A stretch of 64,000 bases of DNA from Atherix ibis (lineage: Eukaryota; Arthropoda; Insecta; Diptera; Athericidae): positions 24,468,811-24,532,810 of the forward strand of contig OY282605.1 in assembly GCA_958298945.1 (NCBI GenBank). The letters run 5' to 3'. Each line of letters starts with the position of its first letter. Within the stretch, counting starts at the first letter, position 1. Positions 33,380 through 44,682 of this stretch are shown here, in pieces. The notes under the pieces were generated by a model. That model did no database searches. It saw only the letters and a program-made list of their open reading frames with translations, and was not told the DNA's origin. Made by a program: the position numbers and the translations under genes.

Positions 33380-34140
33380 ATGGGAATACCAAAGTTCGAG
33401 GCCGTATGTCCATATCGGTTTCATTATTGTATTGTATAGTAAAAGTTTGCTTTTTATTATCAGTTTTAACTCACTGTCTAGGAGTCGTAGCAGTTGTTTG
33501 TATCGTCGGTTAAGTTTACTTTTGTTAAAGCTCTCTAGGTTTTGAACCAGATTTCTAAGGAGCGGAAGTGGTTTTGTAGGATATTGATGGTTATGGAAGG
33601 ATCTCTGTGATGTTTAAGGATGGCTGTATTATTATTATATTTAAAGATATCACTGTTACAATGAATATCATGGGTGTAAATATTGTAAAGGATTGGAACT
33701 AGGAGGCTACCCTGAGGGACACCGGCAGAATGAGGATAAATGTCAGAAAACTCAATATCTAAAAATATCGGCCTGAGAGATAGGATTTTAGAAGGTGGTA
33801 GGACTCCCTGCAACTTCTTAAGCAAGCAAGCATGCCATACACTGTTGAAAATGTGCGAAATGTCAAGATAAGCGCCTGCGCATTATTCCTTTCGGTCTAG
33901 CGAGCTTGCTATGTAATCGACTGCATGATGACACTACTGGACAGTGGAATGCTTAGCTCTAAATCCAAACTGATGAGAGGAGTCATACCCTCGGTTTCAA
34001 AATAGGCTAAACAAGATGAAGGATTAATTTTTCAAAGATCCTAGGTTAAATTGGAAGGAGACTTATGGGTTTGTATGAGATAGGAAAGCTTTTGAGTTTG
34101 TTTGGTTTTGGGATCATTTTTATAATGGAAAACTTCCAAA
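33380..34140 (-). pseudogene. BS/jockey-like retrotransposon RT fragment
   Basis: On the minus strand, from high coordinates down, it reads MIPKPNKLKSFPISYKPISL near 34040-34115 (RT start), PRIFEKL, HQFGFRAKHSTVQ and DISHIFNSVWHACLLKKLQG. AGVPQGSLLVPILYNIYTHD follows at about 33660-33725. The FADD/YADD active site is deleted: the next bases read KYNNNTAILKHH. After another deletion the thumb follows as LNRRYKQLLRLLDSELKL and MKPIWTYGLELWYSHR near 33380-33500. The order of motifs is that of one jockey-clade ORF2 with internal deletions. Confidence 0.82.
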
Positions 34141-34141
34141 G

Positions 34142-34624
34142 TGAAGGAGAAAATTATGTGCGAAAGATACTATTACAAATATAGGTTATTTGGATGATTA
34201 AAAATATTGTTGCGATTAAAAGCATTTTAGACGAGAGTCTATTCTTGATGAAATGGCATGCCATTCTGAATGGGCATTTTGGGACGTTGCCACATGGTAC
34301 CATATCACTTTCACAGTATAAACTTTTCCAAATCCGCACGCGTAACAACCAAATTTAAGAGTTACAAATTTTTGAGTTGATACAGTTTGTAAATAAAAAT
34401 ATTTTTTCTACTCGGTTTTCATGCTTATAAAAATGTTTTTGGGATCCAACAAAAAAAAAAAGTTTGGAATTGTGGTACCCAATGGAATTGTGTAAAAAGG
34501 CCTAGAAAATTATAAACAAGCTTTGACAGAAAATAGCTAATTTGACAACTAACTTTATCGGAAGTTCTATTGTATTACACATACAAAAGATCATGAAGTG
34601 TTATTCATTTTGTAAATATAAAAG
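34142..34624. other. unassigned intronic sequence
   Basis: Nothing recognised. Confidence 0.35.
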
Positions 34625-34630
34625 TTAAGA

Positions 34631-35282
34631 CCTTAAATTAAAGAATACCTGGATAGGCCTAAACGTCAGAGTTTCGTATATGTAGGAGTATACGTAATTT
34701 TCTTACTAAATTATTGCAAAAGCGGCGAGAAATCGTAATGGTTACATACTTTTGTGTAGATTTTTTTAATATAGACATAACACCAACTGACATCTAGTTT
34801 TCGTAATAGAAATTTATTGAATGTCAAAAACATAATTTATAGTCATTTTAATACACTTATTCCAAGCAACAGTATAATTTAAACACAACAGAAGGCAATA
34901 TTTGATATTGAATGCATTTGTATTTTTGGTTTATTATTTATTTTGTAAATATCTAGCGCCTCAATTTTGTAGACTTTCGGAGAGTTTTGAAGCACGCCAT
35001 TCTCCACGAAGTGGTAGCATACCGAAATGCTTGCATACTTTTATTTACATTTTAAATACTTATCGTGAAGTCATAGTTAAAGTGCGGTTTTAGTAAATTT
35101 TAAATACTTTACAAATAAGTTAGCATAAATTAATACATTTGCATAAATAGTTTTATTATTCACTACAGCAAATAGAAAGTTTTTATTTTACTATACGAAG
35201 TGTTGCGTGAAAGGTTATTTTGCGAAACAATCTAGATAGAATTTTTGTGAAGGAGCCTATCCAGTTCTTCTATAGTCTAAGG
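34631..35282 (+). mobile_element. THAP-family transposon, copy 2 (deleted)
   Basis: 652 bp with the same type of ends as the element at 21.9 kb: left CCTTAAATTAAAGAATACCT, right finishing TCTATAGTCTAAGG. Flanking hexamers are TTAAGA (34625-34630) and TTCAGA (35283-35288), a 6-bp duplication with one mismatch. Internal sequence aligns along the left 350 bp of copy 1 (for example CGGCGAGAA, CATCTAG, TAATTTAAACACAAC, CCTCAATTTTGT, ACTTTCGGAGAGTTTT). It reaches a degraded beginning of the THAP exon near 35200, after which the element is deleted to its right end. Confidence 0.85.
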
Positions 35283-35639
35283 TTCAGACCTCTAATTTGA
35301 CAGCATATATTTGACAGCTTTGTCAATCATATATTTTTCTCATAATAATAATATTTGTTGAAGTTAAAGTTTGTCATTTTATATTATTGATTTTTTATTA
35401 AAATAATAAAAATGTTCGACCAAAGTGATGATTCTGCTATAACAACGTTTCGGAAAAAAATTTTTAATAAACAAAATTGCTTTATATGAGAATCTGAAAG
35501 CCCACAAATGACCTGAAAGACCACAAATTTTGATCTGAAGGTATCATTTGCCCGCATTTATTTCAAAATGAAAAAGAAGAGACCGTTACGATCGTGTAGT
35601 AAGCAACTTTTTTTATCTGAACCTCAAAATTTTAATCTA

Positions 35640-35860
35640 GACTGTATGTGGTTTCAATCAAATGGCACTATGAGGTACAAAATATGATAGCAATTTTATT
35701 TATTGAGTAAAGAATTCTCAAGACGCAAAAATTCGAGATTTGGTGATCGTACTATCACCAAGATCGCACTATTTGACGACGGGCGTTAATTGTCAAACTT
35801 TGGAGCATTTAAAAACCGCAATTCGTTAAGTAATGTCCGAATTTTAGATCTAAAAAGTCA
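35640..35860 (+). pseudogene. DD41D-like transposase relic (C-terminal)
   Basis: Reads MWFQSNGTMRYKI (from MWFQQDGATCHTA), later EFSRRKNSRFGD, and a tail near LSNFGAFKNRNSLSNVR resembling the family's LEHLKTNIRNVMSEI. The second aspartate is asparagine and the third block is not readable. Short, decayed. Confidence 0.55.
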
Positions 35861-36023
35861 TCGAAATTACCTTTTATTTATGGCGACTATTTGAATTAAA
35901 TGTTATATTTCATCTAAAATGACAAAGATTTAAGAAATATAATGCTTAATTTTAATTTGAAGTGTATTTTATTTTCGTTGACTTAACTTTCCAAAGAACG
36001 ATAAAAAGAGAGTTTTAGCTAAA

Positions 36024-36340
36024 GGGCGGTATGCAGCTCGAGCTAAGATAAATTTTCATACGATTTTTAGCTAGCTAAATCAAAATCGAAAAATTTAGCT
36101 CACGATTTCGCCGGGCAGTACGCAGCTCGAGAGTGAAATGAAAGTGAAAACGAGAGTGAATCTACTGAAAAGTAGATGGCGGCATTGACAAGTCTCCACG
36201 CGATTTCACTTTGGTTTTCACTACAAATAAATACACGGGACAATAATCGAAGATAAATGCTACATAAATTTTAACGTTTGTGTTGTTTTTTTATCGTAGT
36301 AGTGATAACTTTCGTTGCAATGGACGAAAATAGTCTAAAT
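36024..36340. repeat. partial relative of the foldback element
   Basis: Begins GGGCGGTATGCAGCTCGAGC at 36024, the same terminal string as the foldback element at 36345, then diverges. It contains a second, variant end (GGGCAGTACGCAGCTCGAGA at 36113) and an internal inverted pair around AAAATCGAAAAATTTAGCT. Probably an older, rearranged copy adjoining the foldback. Confidence 0.55.
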
Positions 36341-36344
36341 TTAA

Positions 36345-36866
36345 GGGCGGTATGCAGCTCGAGCTAAGATAAATTTTAACGCGATCTCCACTCTTCTCCC
36401 ATTTAGCGCAGCTAAACGAGAGTGAAAACTTTTTGTGTAGAGATAAATTTTGACATTTCGGAACTTTTTAATTTCGATGTTGATGTTTTGTTGTTATTTT
36501 AAAAATAATTGCAGTGAATAGTTGTGTTGTGAGCAAAAAAAATAAAATTATAAATAAAAATGAAAACTGCAAAACAATCCTCTAATTAAGACTATAAGAA
36601 AAATATGAAAATTTATTTTAGCTCGAGCTGCATACCGTTCTTTAGAGGATTGTTTTGCATTTTTCATTTTTATTTATAATTTTATTTTTTTTTGCTCACA
36701 ACACGACTATTCACTTCAATTATTTTTAAAATAACAACAAAACATCAACATTGAAATTAAAAAGGTCCGAAATGTCAAAATTTATCTCTACACATAAAGC
36801 TGCGCTAAATGGGAGAGTAGTGGAGATCGCGCTAAAATTTATCTTAGCTCGAGCTGCATACCGCCC
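36345..36866. mobile_element. foldback/MITE-like inverted-repeat element with TTAA TSD
   Basis: Two long inverted arms, 36345-36583 and 36644-36866, pair almost along their whole length. Their outer ends both read GGGCGGTATGCAGCTCGAGC. The 60-bp centre contains a third copy of the terminal string (GCTCGAGCTGCATACCG). The element is flanked by TTAA at 36341-36344 and 36867-36870. TTAA duplication is characteristic of piggyBac and Kolobok superfamilies. No coding capacity. On the transcript of the receptor gene it would form a hairpin with arms of about 230 nt. Confidence 0.88.
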
Positions 36867-36870
36867 TTAA

Positions 36871-38040
36871 GGCGATATACCAGCGAAAATACTAATTTTC
36901 GATTCACTACTACTTGAATTTATAATTTTTAAATGTTTCATTTTATATGGTAGAAAAAAAAATTAAAACAAAATAAAAGTTAGTTTCTACTTAAAATGCG
37001 CATCATTACCGATACTATAAAATATACCAATTTCTAATTTGTCTGAATAAAATTGTAATTACAAGTAATTTTACTTTTAATTATAATTACTAATTGCTAC
37101 TTTTTATTTCAAAATAATACTTAAACATTTTGTAGCTATCCGAGAGATATTCATCTAAAAAAGCTTTCCCATCCACAAAGAAAGGACACAGACATAAGTA
37201 ATAGAATTAAAGAGAATTTTATAAGATTTTCAATTTTATATTCCCTAATAAAAAACTGTAATTCTTAAATAGTGAATAAAATCCTTGGTAAATTTGGTAC
37301 TTATTCATGGCTTGTAATTATTATCATTATTGCAGACAATTAATAAAATTAAATTTTTTTTTTAATTTCAAATTAGCAAATAAATGAAAATTTATCTAAA
37401 AACGAAATAATTCTTAACTTTAAGATTTAAAGTAAATTTATTTGATATAATTAGTCGTAGAAGTCTTACTGTTATGTGTATAAAAAATCTACTATCTAGC
37501 ATTCCCATTTGTTGTATAATATATATGAAGATACTATGATAAACTGTATTTTTAATCAGATATAATTTTTTCCCGTATAAATACATGTACAATATTTGTT
37601 TTTCAACAACAAAATCTAAACATAACAAATCTATTGACAAATATTAATTCCTAAAGAAGAAAATTTCGACACATTTCGGTAAAATGTTCTAAGGACTTCT
37701 AAGAAATCATCGAACAAAATATAAAATCGAAATCTTATATTCTTATCAGATATGTTTTGAAAAATAATTATCAAAAGGATTTGTAAGAAAAATCACTTTT
37801 CATTTAATTTAATAAAAAATTGTCTAGATTGAAAAACATTTCATAAGAATTTTTATACAAAAACATTTCTTTACATTGTATTTCAAAGAACTCGCACTTT
37901 AAAGGATTTTCTTCTCATTGAAAAATATTTTTAAATTTTTCTTTTTTCTTTGATGCGTGTGAGTGTGTATATAGGTAGCAAGTGGATGATTTGTTGGAAA
38001 AGGGACGGTTCCGTAGAAGCAAAGGAATTCAGTCCTTTGC
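36871..38040. other. unassigned intronic AT-rich sequence
   Basis: Nothing recognised. An 82-codon minus-strand open stretch at 37392-37640 lacks family motifs. Confidence 0.45.
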
Positions 38041-38220
38041 ATTCCTGGTAGTCCAGTACGGTAATGACTATCCGGCCCGGTAGGATAGTCGTTAGCTTTG
38101 AATTCCACTGAGGCATCGTCCTATACTAATTCCCAAAAACCACTTTTCTCATTTCCAAAAATTCGATCTCATTTATCGTCAAATGGCCCATTAGTGTCGT
38201 GGTGCTAAGAATATATTATA
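38041..38220 (+). mobile_element. tRNA-related SINE, left part (interrupted)
   Basis: Contains an A-box-like TAGTCCAGTACGG, a decayed B box (TTGAATTCC, intact as GGTTCGAATCC in the copy at 58.0 kb) and CACTGAGGCA, then a tRNA-unrelated body. It aligns with the minus-strand copy at 57.84-58.09 kb through TTAATTCCCAAAAA, CGTCAAATGGCC and TCGTGGTGCTAAGAAT. The body stops at 38220, where the mariner begins, and resumes after the mariner at 40102. Confidence 0.75.
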
Positions 38221-38289
38221 TTGGGTTGTCCGGAAAGTAGTTTCGTTTTTTTTAAAATAAAAATGAAAGACGATTTTCTTATAGTGAAT

Positions 38290-39990
38290 TAATTTTTTTA
38301 TTCAATTAAATATTGTCCAGTCTGATCCAATACCTTTTGCCATCTTTCTGGCATTAGTATAATTCAACGCTCATGAAATTTTTGTTCTTTGAAGGCAAAC
38401 AACTGATCCAACTGATTTTTGACCTCCTCATTTGAATTAAATGTTTTACCGTCTAAAAAATGTTGTACAGACCGGAACAAATGATAATCGGAAGGTGCTA
38501 GGGCTGAAATCGCTAGAGCTGGAAATCGCTAGAGCTAACAATATACCGCAAGACAATGTCATCAGTCCAGCGGCGACAGCATACCGAACGGTATAACACG
38601 ATGCGGTCAACGTTGTGGCATCATGCCCACCCATCAACATCCTGGCAGGAGAGCGAGAACGCCAACATCGTAGGAAGAAGGAAGAGCGGCGAAAGGTCAT
38701 CTGTGAAGAGGAGACACCCGAGAGTTTTCGCCTCTGGCAAGAAATATGGGACAGCTCGACGAAGGGTCGGTGGACTCATCGACTGATCCCAGATGTCACC
38801 AAATGGGTCACTCGCCTGCACGAGGAAGTCGGGTATTATATCACTCAAGTCTTGACTAGACATGGATGCTTTCGGGCATACTTGCACAAACTCAAGAGAA
38901 CAGACTCCCCAAACTGTCATCGTTGCTACGATGTGCTCGAAGATGCAGAACACGTGTTCTTCCAATGCCCCTTTTACGAGGGGACACGGGCAGAACTGGA
39001 GAAAAATGTGGACCGTTCTATCAGTACATGCTGAAGAACCAATCGGCTTGGAACAGAGTTGCAGAGTACGCGGCATCTATCATCAAGGATCTTCACACCA
39101 CGTACGAAGAATAGGCCGCGAGGCGTCATAATATCGGGACAGCAGTAAAATATAATAAATTGTAAAATATTATAAGAATGCCCCGGCGAAGTAGTATTTA
39201 CAAAGAGTGCCGCCGGGGAACCATCGTTCCGGGAGCAAGGGTAGAGGTACATGTTAGGTTTTAGCGAGGTAAAAATCCCGCATAACTCGTCTGACAGGTA
39301 AAAGGCCTCCCAGTCGAGTACCTTTTGAAGGTTTTTCCCTGTACCGCAATAATCTAAAAAAAAAACAAAAGTTGCTAGGTCTGGAGAGTATGGTGGGTAT
39401 GGCAGTATATCCCATCGAAGCTCTAAAAGCTTATGCCGAATGGTCAAACTTATATGTGGTTTCGCATTATCCTGTTGGAACACTATACCTTTACTATTGA
39501 CCAATTGTGGCCTTTTTTCTTTAAGTGAATCATTCAATTTGTCCAACTGATGATAGTACAGTTCAGAATTGATCGTTGTATTGCTCGATAGAAGCTCAAA
39601 ATTAACGATTCCTTTGAAATCCTACCAAACAAATAAATATTGGCTTTCGAAGTGCTTTGATCCGGTTCATCTTTTTTACTCCAGCGATTGTACGCTTCAA
39701 AAAAGGATCGTTTTCTTGGCGTTTGAGAAGCAAATCACAAACGTCATTGTGACGGCACAATTTTTTCCCGTAAGAAGATGAGGAACCCATATTGCGAGCT
39801 TTAAGATTAAACCTAGCCGTTTCAAATGATCATGAATGGTCGAATTCCATAAACTGAATCTCTCGGCGATCTCGAGTTATTATTTGCATCAATTAATGCC
39901 TTTATTGTCCCTTCATCAGCTTCAACTGGCCTTCCAGAATGTAATGCATCTTCGGGATCAAAATTTTTTCACAAGCAAGCCTTGCTATGT
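38290..39990 (-). pseudogene. mariner transposase, mellifera-like, interrupted
   Basis: From high to low coordinates the minus strand gives KRQENDPFLKRTIAG near 39680-39730, where VKK replaces the DEK of the first catalytic block. It then gives MDKLNDSLKEKRPQLVNSKG, IVFQQDNAKPHISLTIRHKL (second aspartate, near 39440-39490) and PYPPYSPDLA near 39390. The R1-like insertion follows. Beyond it the frame resumes with YHLFRSVQHFLDGKTFNSNE and PERWQKVLDQTGQY near 38320-38490. The R1 insertion falls directly in the third catalytic block. Confidence 0.85.
38496..39379 (+). mobile_element. R1-like retrotransposon, short 5'-truncated copy 2
   Basis: Occupies 38503-39372, flanked by TGCTAGG at 38496-38502 and 39373-39379 (possibly longer with one indel). 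It carries the C-terminal domain and 3' UTR found in the copy at 8.76-10.55 kb, ending in an A-rich tail. The 5' junction shows a small duplication of AAATCGCTAGAGCT. The coding part (about 38516-39114) includes YYITQVLTRHGCFRAYLHKL and the knuckle CHRCYDVLEDAEHVFFQC, but has deletions and a frameshift near 39030. It is oriented opposite to the mariner it interrupts. Confidence 0.9.
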
Positions 39991-40101
39991 CAGCTGTCAA
40001 AATATATAAGATTATGCGGTTTAAGTGTAAAGTTGGTTGTGAAAAAAATACAATTAAGTATTCGATTGGAAAAAAACGATATTACTTTCTGAACAACCCA
40101 A

Positions 40102-40146
40102 TACATTTCAGTATTAATGTTACTTAAAATGATAACCGAAAAAAAA
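40102..40146 (+). mobile_element. tRNA-related SINE, right part
   Basis: After the mariner's TA, the sequence AGTATTAATGTTACTTAAAATGATA continues the SINE body as seen at 57.84-57.88 kb (reverse complement AGTACTAAAGCTACTTAAAA) and ends in an A run. This is what proves the mariner sits inside the SINE. Confidence 0.7.
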
Positions 40147-40559
40147 AGAATACAGGTAGCAATGGCAAAACTATCTGGATGCTGCTTCAGAGGGTAAATG
40201 GATTCAGTGATGTCAAGATGAGATCAGCTATTACCAATAGCCTATGTCAAAGTAGTGGAGAGCCCCACACCCATCATCGTTTACTACAACCGATTTTGAG
40301 TAAAAAGAGGGAAGCTACAGAAGTATATTGACAGACCCTAGACGCCGGAGGATATTATGGTTCTAATATTGGACTCCCGGTATATTTTGGGGGCTGTTGA
40401 TGTTTTTGTAATAGCATTACTAAAAAGACTCACGCTTTCAATCAATTCTTAACCCATGGAAAAAATAGTTCTATAATAACAGGTCATTTTTTAAGTGTTC
40501 AATTTTCCAATTTCAAAAAAATACAGAAAATTTGCAAAAGTGTTTTTATTTGAATCGAT
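40147..40559. other. unassigned intronic sequence
   Basis: Less AT-rich than its surroundings (40180-40400), so perhaps an old element, but no motif recognised. Confidence 0.35.
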
Positions 40560-41250
40560 AAATTAATGCTTGCCATTTAATTTTTTAAAAATTCTTTATG
40601 GAAATGTTGATACTTTTTCGAGTATCTCGATTGGTATATCGCTATTAACACGTGTAATGTAATTTTTCAATTTTACAAGTAACACTGGTTTATCGGCATA
40701 AACAAGTGACTTTACGTTGTTCCATAAAAATTGTCTGGAGGCGTCAAATTGCACGATCTAGGTGGCCGACTCACCATGAAATAAATTGCTCATTGTACTC
40801 ATCTCTCAACACATTCATTATTTGACGTGCTATGTGGTATGTAGCGCCGTCTTGTTAAAACCACGTCTTATATTTTGGGTAAAAAAAAAGTTCCAAGTCA
40901 TCGAGCGAAAGCGGGCACCATTTACTGTAACGTTGCGGTCAGCGCCATCTTTAAAGAAATACAGACCGATAAACCGCACTAACAGTGCGTCTTTTTGGGT
41001 ACAATGGCAGTTCTTGTTTTGCGTGTGGTTGTTCGTCAGACCAAATGTGACAATTTTGCTTATAAACATACCCTTTCAACCAGAACTGAGTTTGGTTAAA
41101 AAACAGATTCTCCTCAAGTTGTTCCAAGGCCCACTCACCGAAAAATTATTGCTTTGACAGATCATTTGACTTCAGTTCTTGCACAATCTATCTTTTATAT
41201 GCTTGCAGACCTATCTTTTATATGCTTGTATCTTTTATATGCTTGCAGAA
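40560..41250 (-). pseudogene. DD41D-like transposase relic
   Basis: Minus-strand copy closely related to the relic at 0.7-1.7 kb. It reads KAYKRQIVQELKSNDL, FFGEWALEQLEEN, TQFWLKGYVYKQNCHIWSDE near 41025-41095 (first block damaged), KQELPLYPKR, and the damaged second block KTWF, stop, QDGATYHIARQIMNVLRDEY near 40790-40865, which keeps its aspartate. The third block is eroded (HLDRAI region). Just beyond its 5' edge a 23-bp string (ATCTTTTATATGCTTGCAGA-like) is repeated about three times at 41184-41250. Confidence 0.72.
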
Positions 41251-42697
41251 AATTATTTTAATAATAAAATTTACTAATTTGTAAGCTTTGTTTGAGTGTA
41301 AATCGTTTCATGATTAAATAGCAATGCTAACTGAGCATTCTTGACTTTAACACATGTCACGTGGTATGCACAATCTGTCAAAAATAAAATTATGAAAAAC
41401 TAAACAACAAAAAAATTATAAAACATAACGAAACTACGAATGTTTGAAGGTTCTTATAAAACATTAATATTAGGAATTTACTTTGAATAAAATTTTAAAA
41501 TAATAATTTCCTTAGAGCGAAATTCTCAACTCATAACAGTTCTAGAAATATACTTGCTTAACTTTAAGTCCCACCATCCAATAACTCTGCATTTATATAC
41601 TTTTCATATATTTTATTAGTTTTTTTTTCAGTTGACTCTTCCAGTTTGGTGTGCAAAAATGAGCTGATCATAATCGATGTATTGGCATCCTCCTTATAGT
41701 CAATAATACATTATTAATAAATATCCTAACAATTGCTTTAAGACCTAAATACAGGCAACTAAAAAAATTCCAAGGAAAAGGTCAACAGTGCGTTTGTAGA
41801 ATTTTCATCATGCATTTTTAGTAAGCTTCTGCTTAGATTACACCGCGCATGTAATGCACGATTCAAAGGGGAAATTTCCTATTTTGGGCTAGCCTGACAA
41901 TATTATATATGCACGAGCATGTGCTGGTTACCCGCAAACCAAATTCGTGCTTTGCTCGATCAGTCTAATCTTAGTGTAAAAACTTGTATGAGTGTCTGCA
42001 AGAATAATTAATCGCAATGCACTATCAATTTAGTGCAATTTACGCGAACAAAAAGCCTGTTATTCTTAATTTATTAAGTTCATATTAGGAATGACGTTTT
42101 CACATTTATTTATTTATTTTGATTATTTCAATTATTTTATTTATTTTAGTAACAATTTTATATTATATTTTTAAATTTAATTCATAATTAATTTCAACAT
42201 CAATATACAGATAAAATTTATCACAAATAAAATATATATGCATAAATGAATAAACTGTGAAATGTCAAAATAATGGACGCGCAAATGACGAGTTCGTAAC
42301 GAGCACACACGATTAACTCATGTATAGCATCGTACAATTTCTCCATCTCCATGCTTGCCATAAGAAAAACTTACTCGTCGACAAGCAAATATCGTGCAAT
42401 CATACGATCAGTGTACTATATCGGCAATCTATTCATAGATTTATAAAGTATGAACTACTTTGAAAAACCAATTGAAAATTTAAATATATAAAATTATTTA
42501 TTTTTACCACCTTAAAAAGACCAGTCTTTTGTGACGTTAAAGGTTGACCTCATTTAAATAAAAAACGTAACGTCAATAAATGTTTTTATAGCCAGAGATT
42601 AAACATAACATATGAATAAAATAATTTTTGTTTGAAATTTAATCTAAATAATTAAAAAAGTCTTAATCACAACACTGTGAAAATAATAGTACTCTTT
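41251..42697. other. unassigned intronic AT-rich sequence
   Basis: No gene or relic recognised. The part 41820-42420 has fewer homopolymers and may be an old element of unknown type. Confidence 0.4.
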
Positions 42698-42860
42698 GTT
42701 ATGGTAGGCTTTGTTGCCAAATTTCTGAGTGGTAGCTGCAGATAACTGTGGCTATTCATGAAATTTTCGGACAGTTTTCGTTCGTCTGGCAGTACCATCG
42801 CCAGGCAATGCTTCATCGAGTAACGTGTGCAAAATTTAACGGTCTAAAGTAGCATCGTAC
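42698..42860 (+). repeat. dispersed repeat related to 21.74 and 25.28 kb
   Basis: Shares TTATGGTAG, then TTTTCGGACAGTTTTCG, CTGGCAGTACCATCGCCAG and TTCATCGA strings in the same order as the two other copies. Probably the tail of a DD41D-like transposase relic. Confidence 0.5.
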
Positions 42861-44682
42861 GATTTGGTTAGATCGAGTCGGTGAGATGTGGTCAATAGAG
42901 ATTCGGGGTTGCCAAAGGTTGTGGACCAGATAAGATACAAAATTGAGACTATTTCGTGATGGTGATCCAATGGATATTTTTATTCTATTTATCTCCCCGT
43001 TCCACTAAATTATAAGCTATTTTACAAAAAAATTGAGAAAAAAAATGAAACTACGAGCATGAATAATATTTTAATGAAACAAATTAAATAAATTCTCTTG
43101 AAAACTTTTAGAACATTTTATTTCCTTTTATTCCAATTAAATTTTTGCCCGTCATAAAATTGTATGGCTGCCCCATTTCCTACTTCCTTTTCCAACCAGC
43201 CTGAATTTTTTTTATTAAATTCAAAGAATTTTTTTTTTTTTTTGGATTTCTTCTTTAAACATAACATATTTTCTGTTTGTTATATATTTGCAATTTGTTT
43301 ATTATTAAAATATCAATTTTCCAATTACTTATATCGTCATAAGGTAAACAAAAGGTTTTGTGATGATCCCAAAGGTAGTCTAGAATTGTACAGAAGTTTG
43401 ACGCACGTGATTACTGTTTCATGTCACGTGACCTACAGTTAATTTGATAAAATATTTGGCAAAGTCCCTAACCTACTCTTTGTTAATATTTAATGTCAAG
43501 TTTAGTTTGGGTTCTTTTTATTGCCATACCGTCAATGCGTGGAATAATTAATTTTGTACAATTCTCCCCTTCAGATTTGCTTCTTTTTTTACTACAACTT
43601 AAAACTCATTTGATAGGTTAAAATACTTTAAAACTCCCTATTGACACCCTCTTCATACGAATTAAGAACTTTCAAATTCTCTCTGATATCCTAAAAATGT
43701 CAATAAAATTGTGATATAATTTTCTTCAAAAATATTATTTATTCACAAACATAAATGTTTACTTATATAATTCGATAAATAAATGTTCATATATAAATAT
43801 CCTGGCATACTTTAAGAATTAAGTGTATGATGATATAATATCAAAAGTTCAATCGTTTTTGCATATGTTTTCGTCAAATTACAATTTGTTTACTTGGTTC
43901 GACACACTTTAAAGCTTATTTCTGGTATTTTCGAAACAAAATCCGCAATTTGACTAACTAAAATTTGAATTGCAAATTTCAACGAAAGTTCTTCGATTTC
44001 CATCTTTAGGATTCTTAACGAGTAATACTCGTATGAACAAGTGTCTGTTTCGTTCACCACTTTTAAGCAAACTTCCCTTTTATTAAGTTTGGTGTTCAAA
44101 TAAATTTTTGAAGTCTCTTAACGCAATTCCGACCACTTGAAAGAAATGAGATGAAGGACTTTTTTGAATAGAAATTCCTTTATTAAGAAACCACATGCTG
44201 ATAAAAAGGCACTTTAATCATTGCCATTTTCTTGATGTCTTCTTCTGTCAACATTCACCACCCTAAGGGATTCTGTGGAATATCATGTGGACTAATTCTG
44301 CCCCGGAAGAACGGGAGCATTAAATTGGAAGACTTTATATTCAATTAACCACTTCATGTATACAAAATAAATAATATTTAATATTTTGCTTGAAAATTCC
44401 ATTCTAAATAGTTACAAAGTATACGTTTCTTAGTATTTGCCTTTTTTTTAAAATATTTATTCTTTCATTGAAATCAATTTACTCACTTGTATTCCGTAAT
44501 GTCAAATGAGTACTATTGAAAAGGATGTTAGTCGATGATGGTAAACAAAATATTAATTACATTTTAGTTCGCTTACTTATACATCGGAATTAATTACAAA
44601 TTGTACAGAAATTTAAAACTTTACTGATTTATTAAAAAAAAAAGAACTTTCAATGCCTAAAACGTATTTTGGAAAATGGATA
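42861..44682. other. unassigned intronic AT-rich sequence
   Basis: Open stretches at 43164-43442 and 43890-44099 show no family signature. Nothing else recognised. Confidence 0.45.

Larger units (their letters stand above)
38221..40101 (-). mobile_element. mellifera-like mariner carrying a nested R1-like element
   Basis: Ends TTGGGTTGTCCGGAAAGTAG (left) and TTGGGTTGTTCAGAAAGTAA (right, reverse complement), TA at 38219-38220 and 40102-40103. The transposase is on the minus strand. The R1-like insertion at 38503-39372 accounts for the excess length. The flanks of the mariner are two halves of one SINE, so it inserted into that SINE. Confidence 0.9.

Noticed and set aside
38974..39546. 190-codon minus-strand open stretch as one protein
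   Set aside because: It is an accidental fusion: mariner transposase (QQDNAKPH, YSPDLA) running into the antisense strand of the inserted R1-like element.
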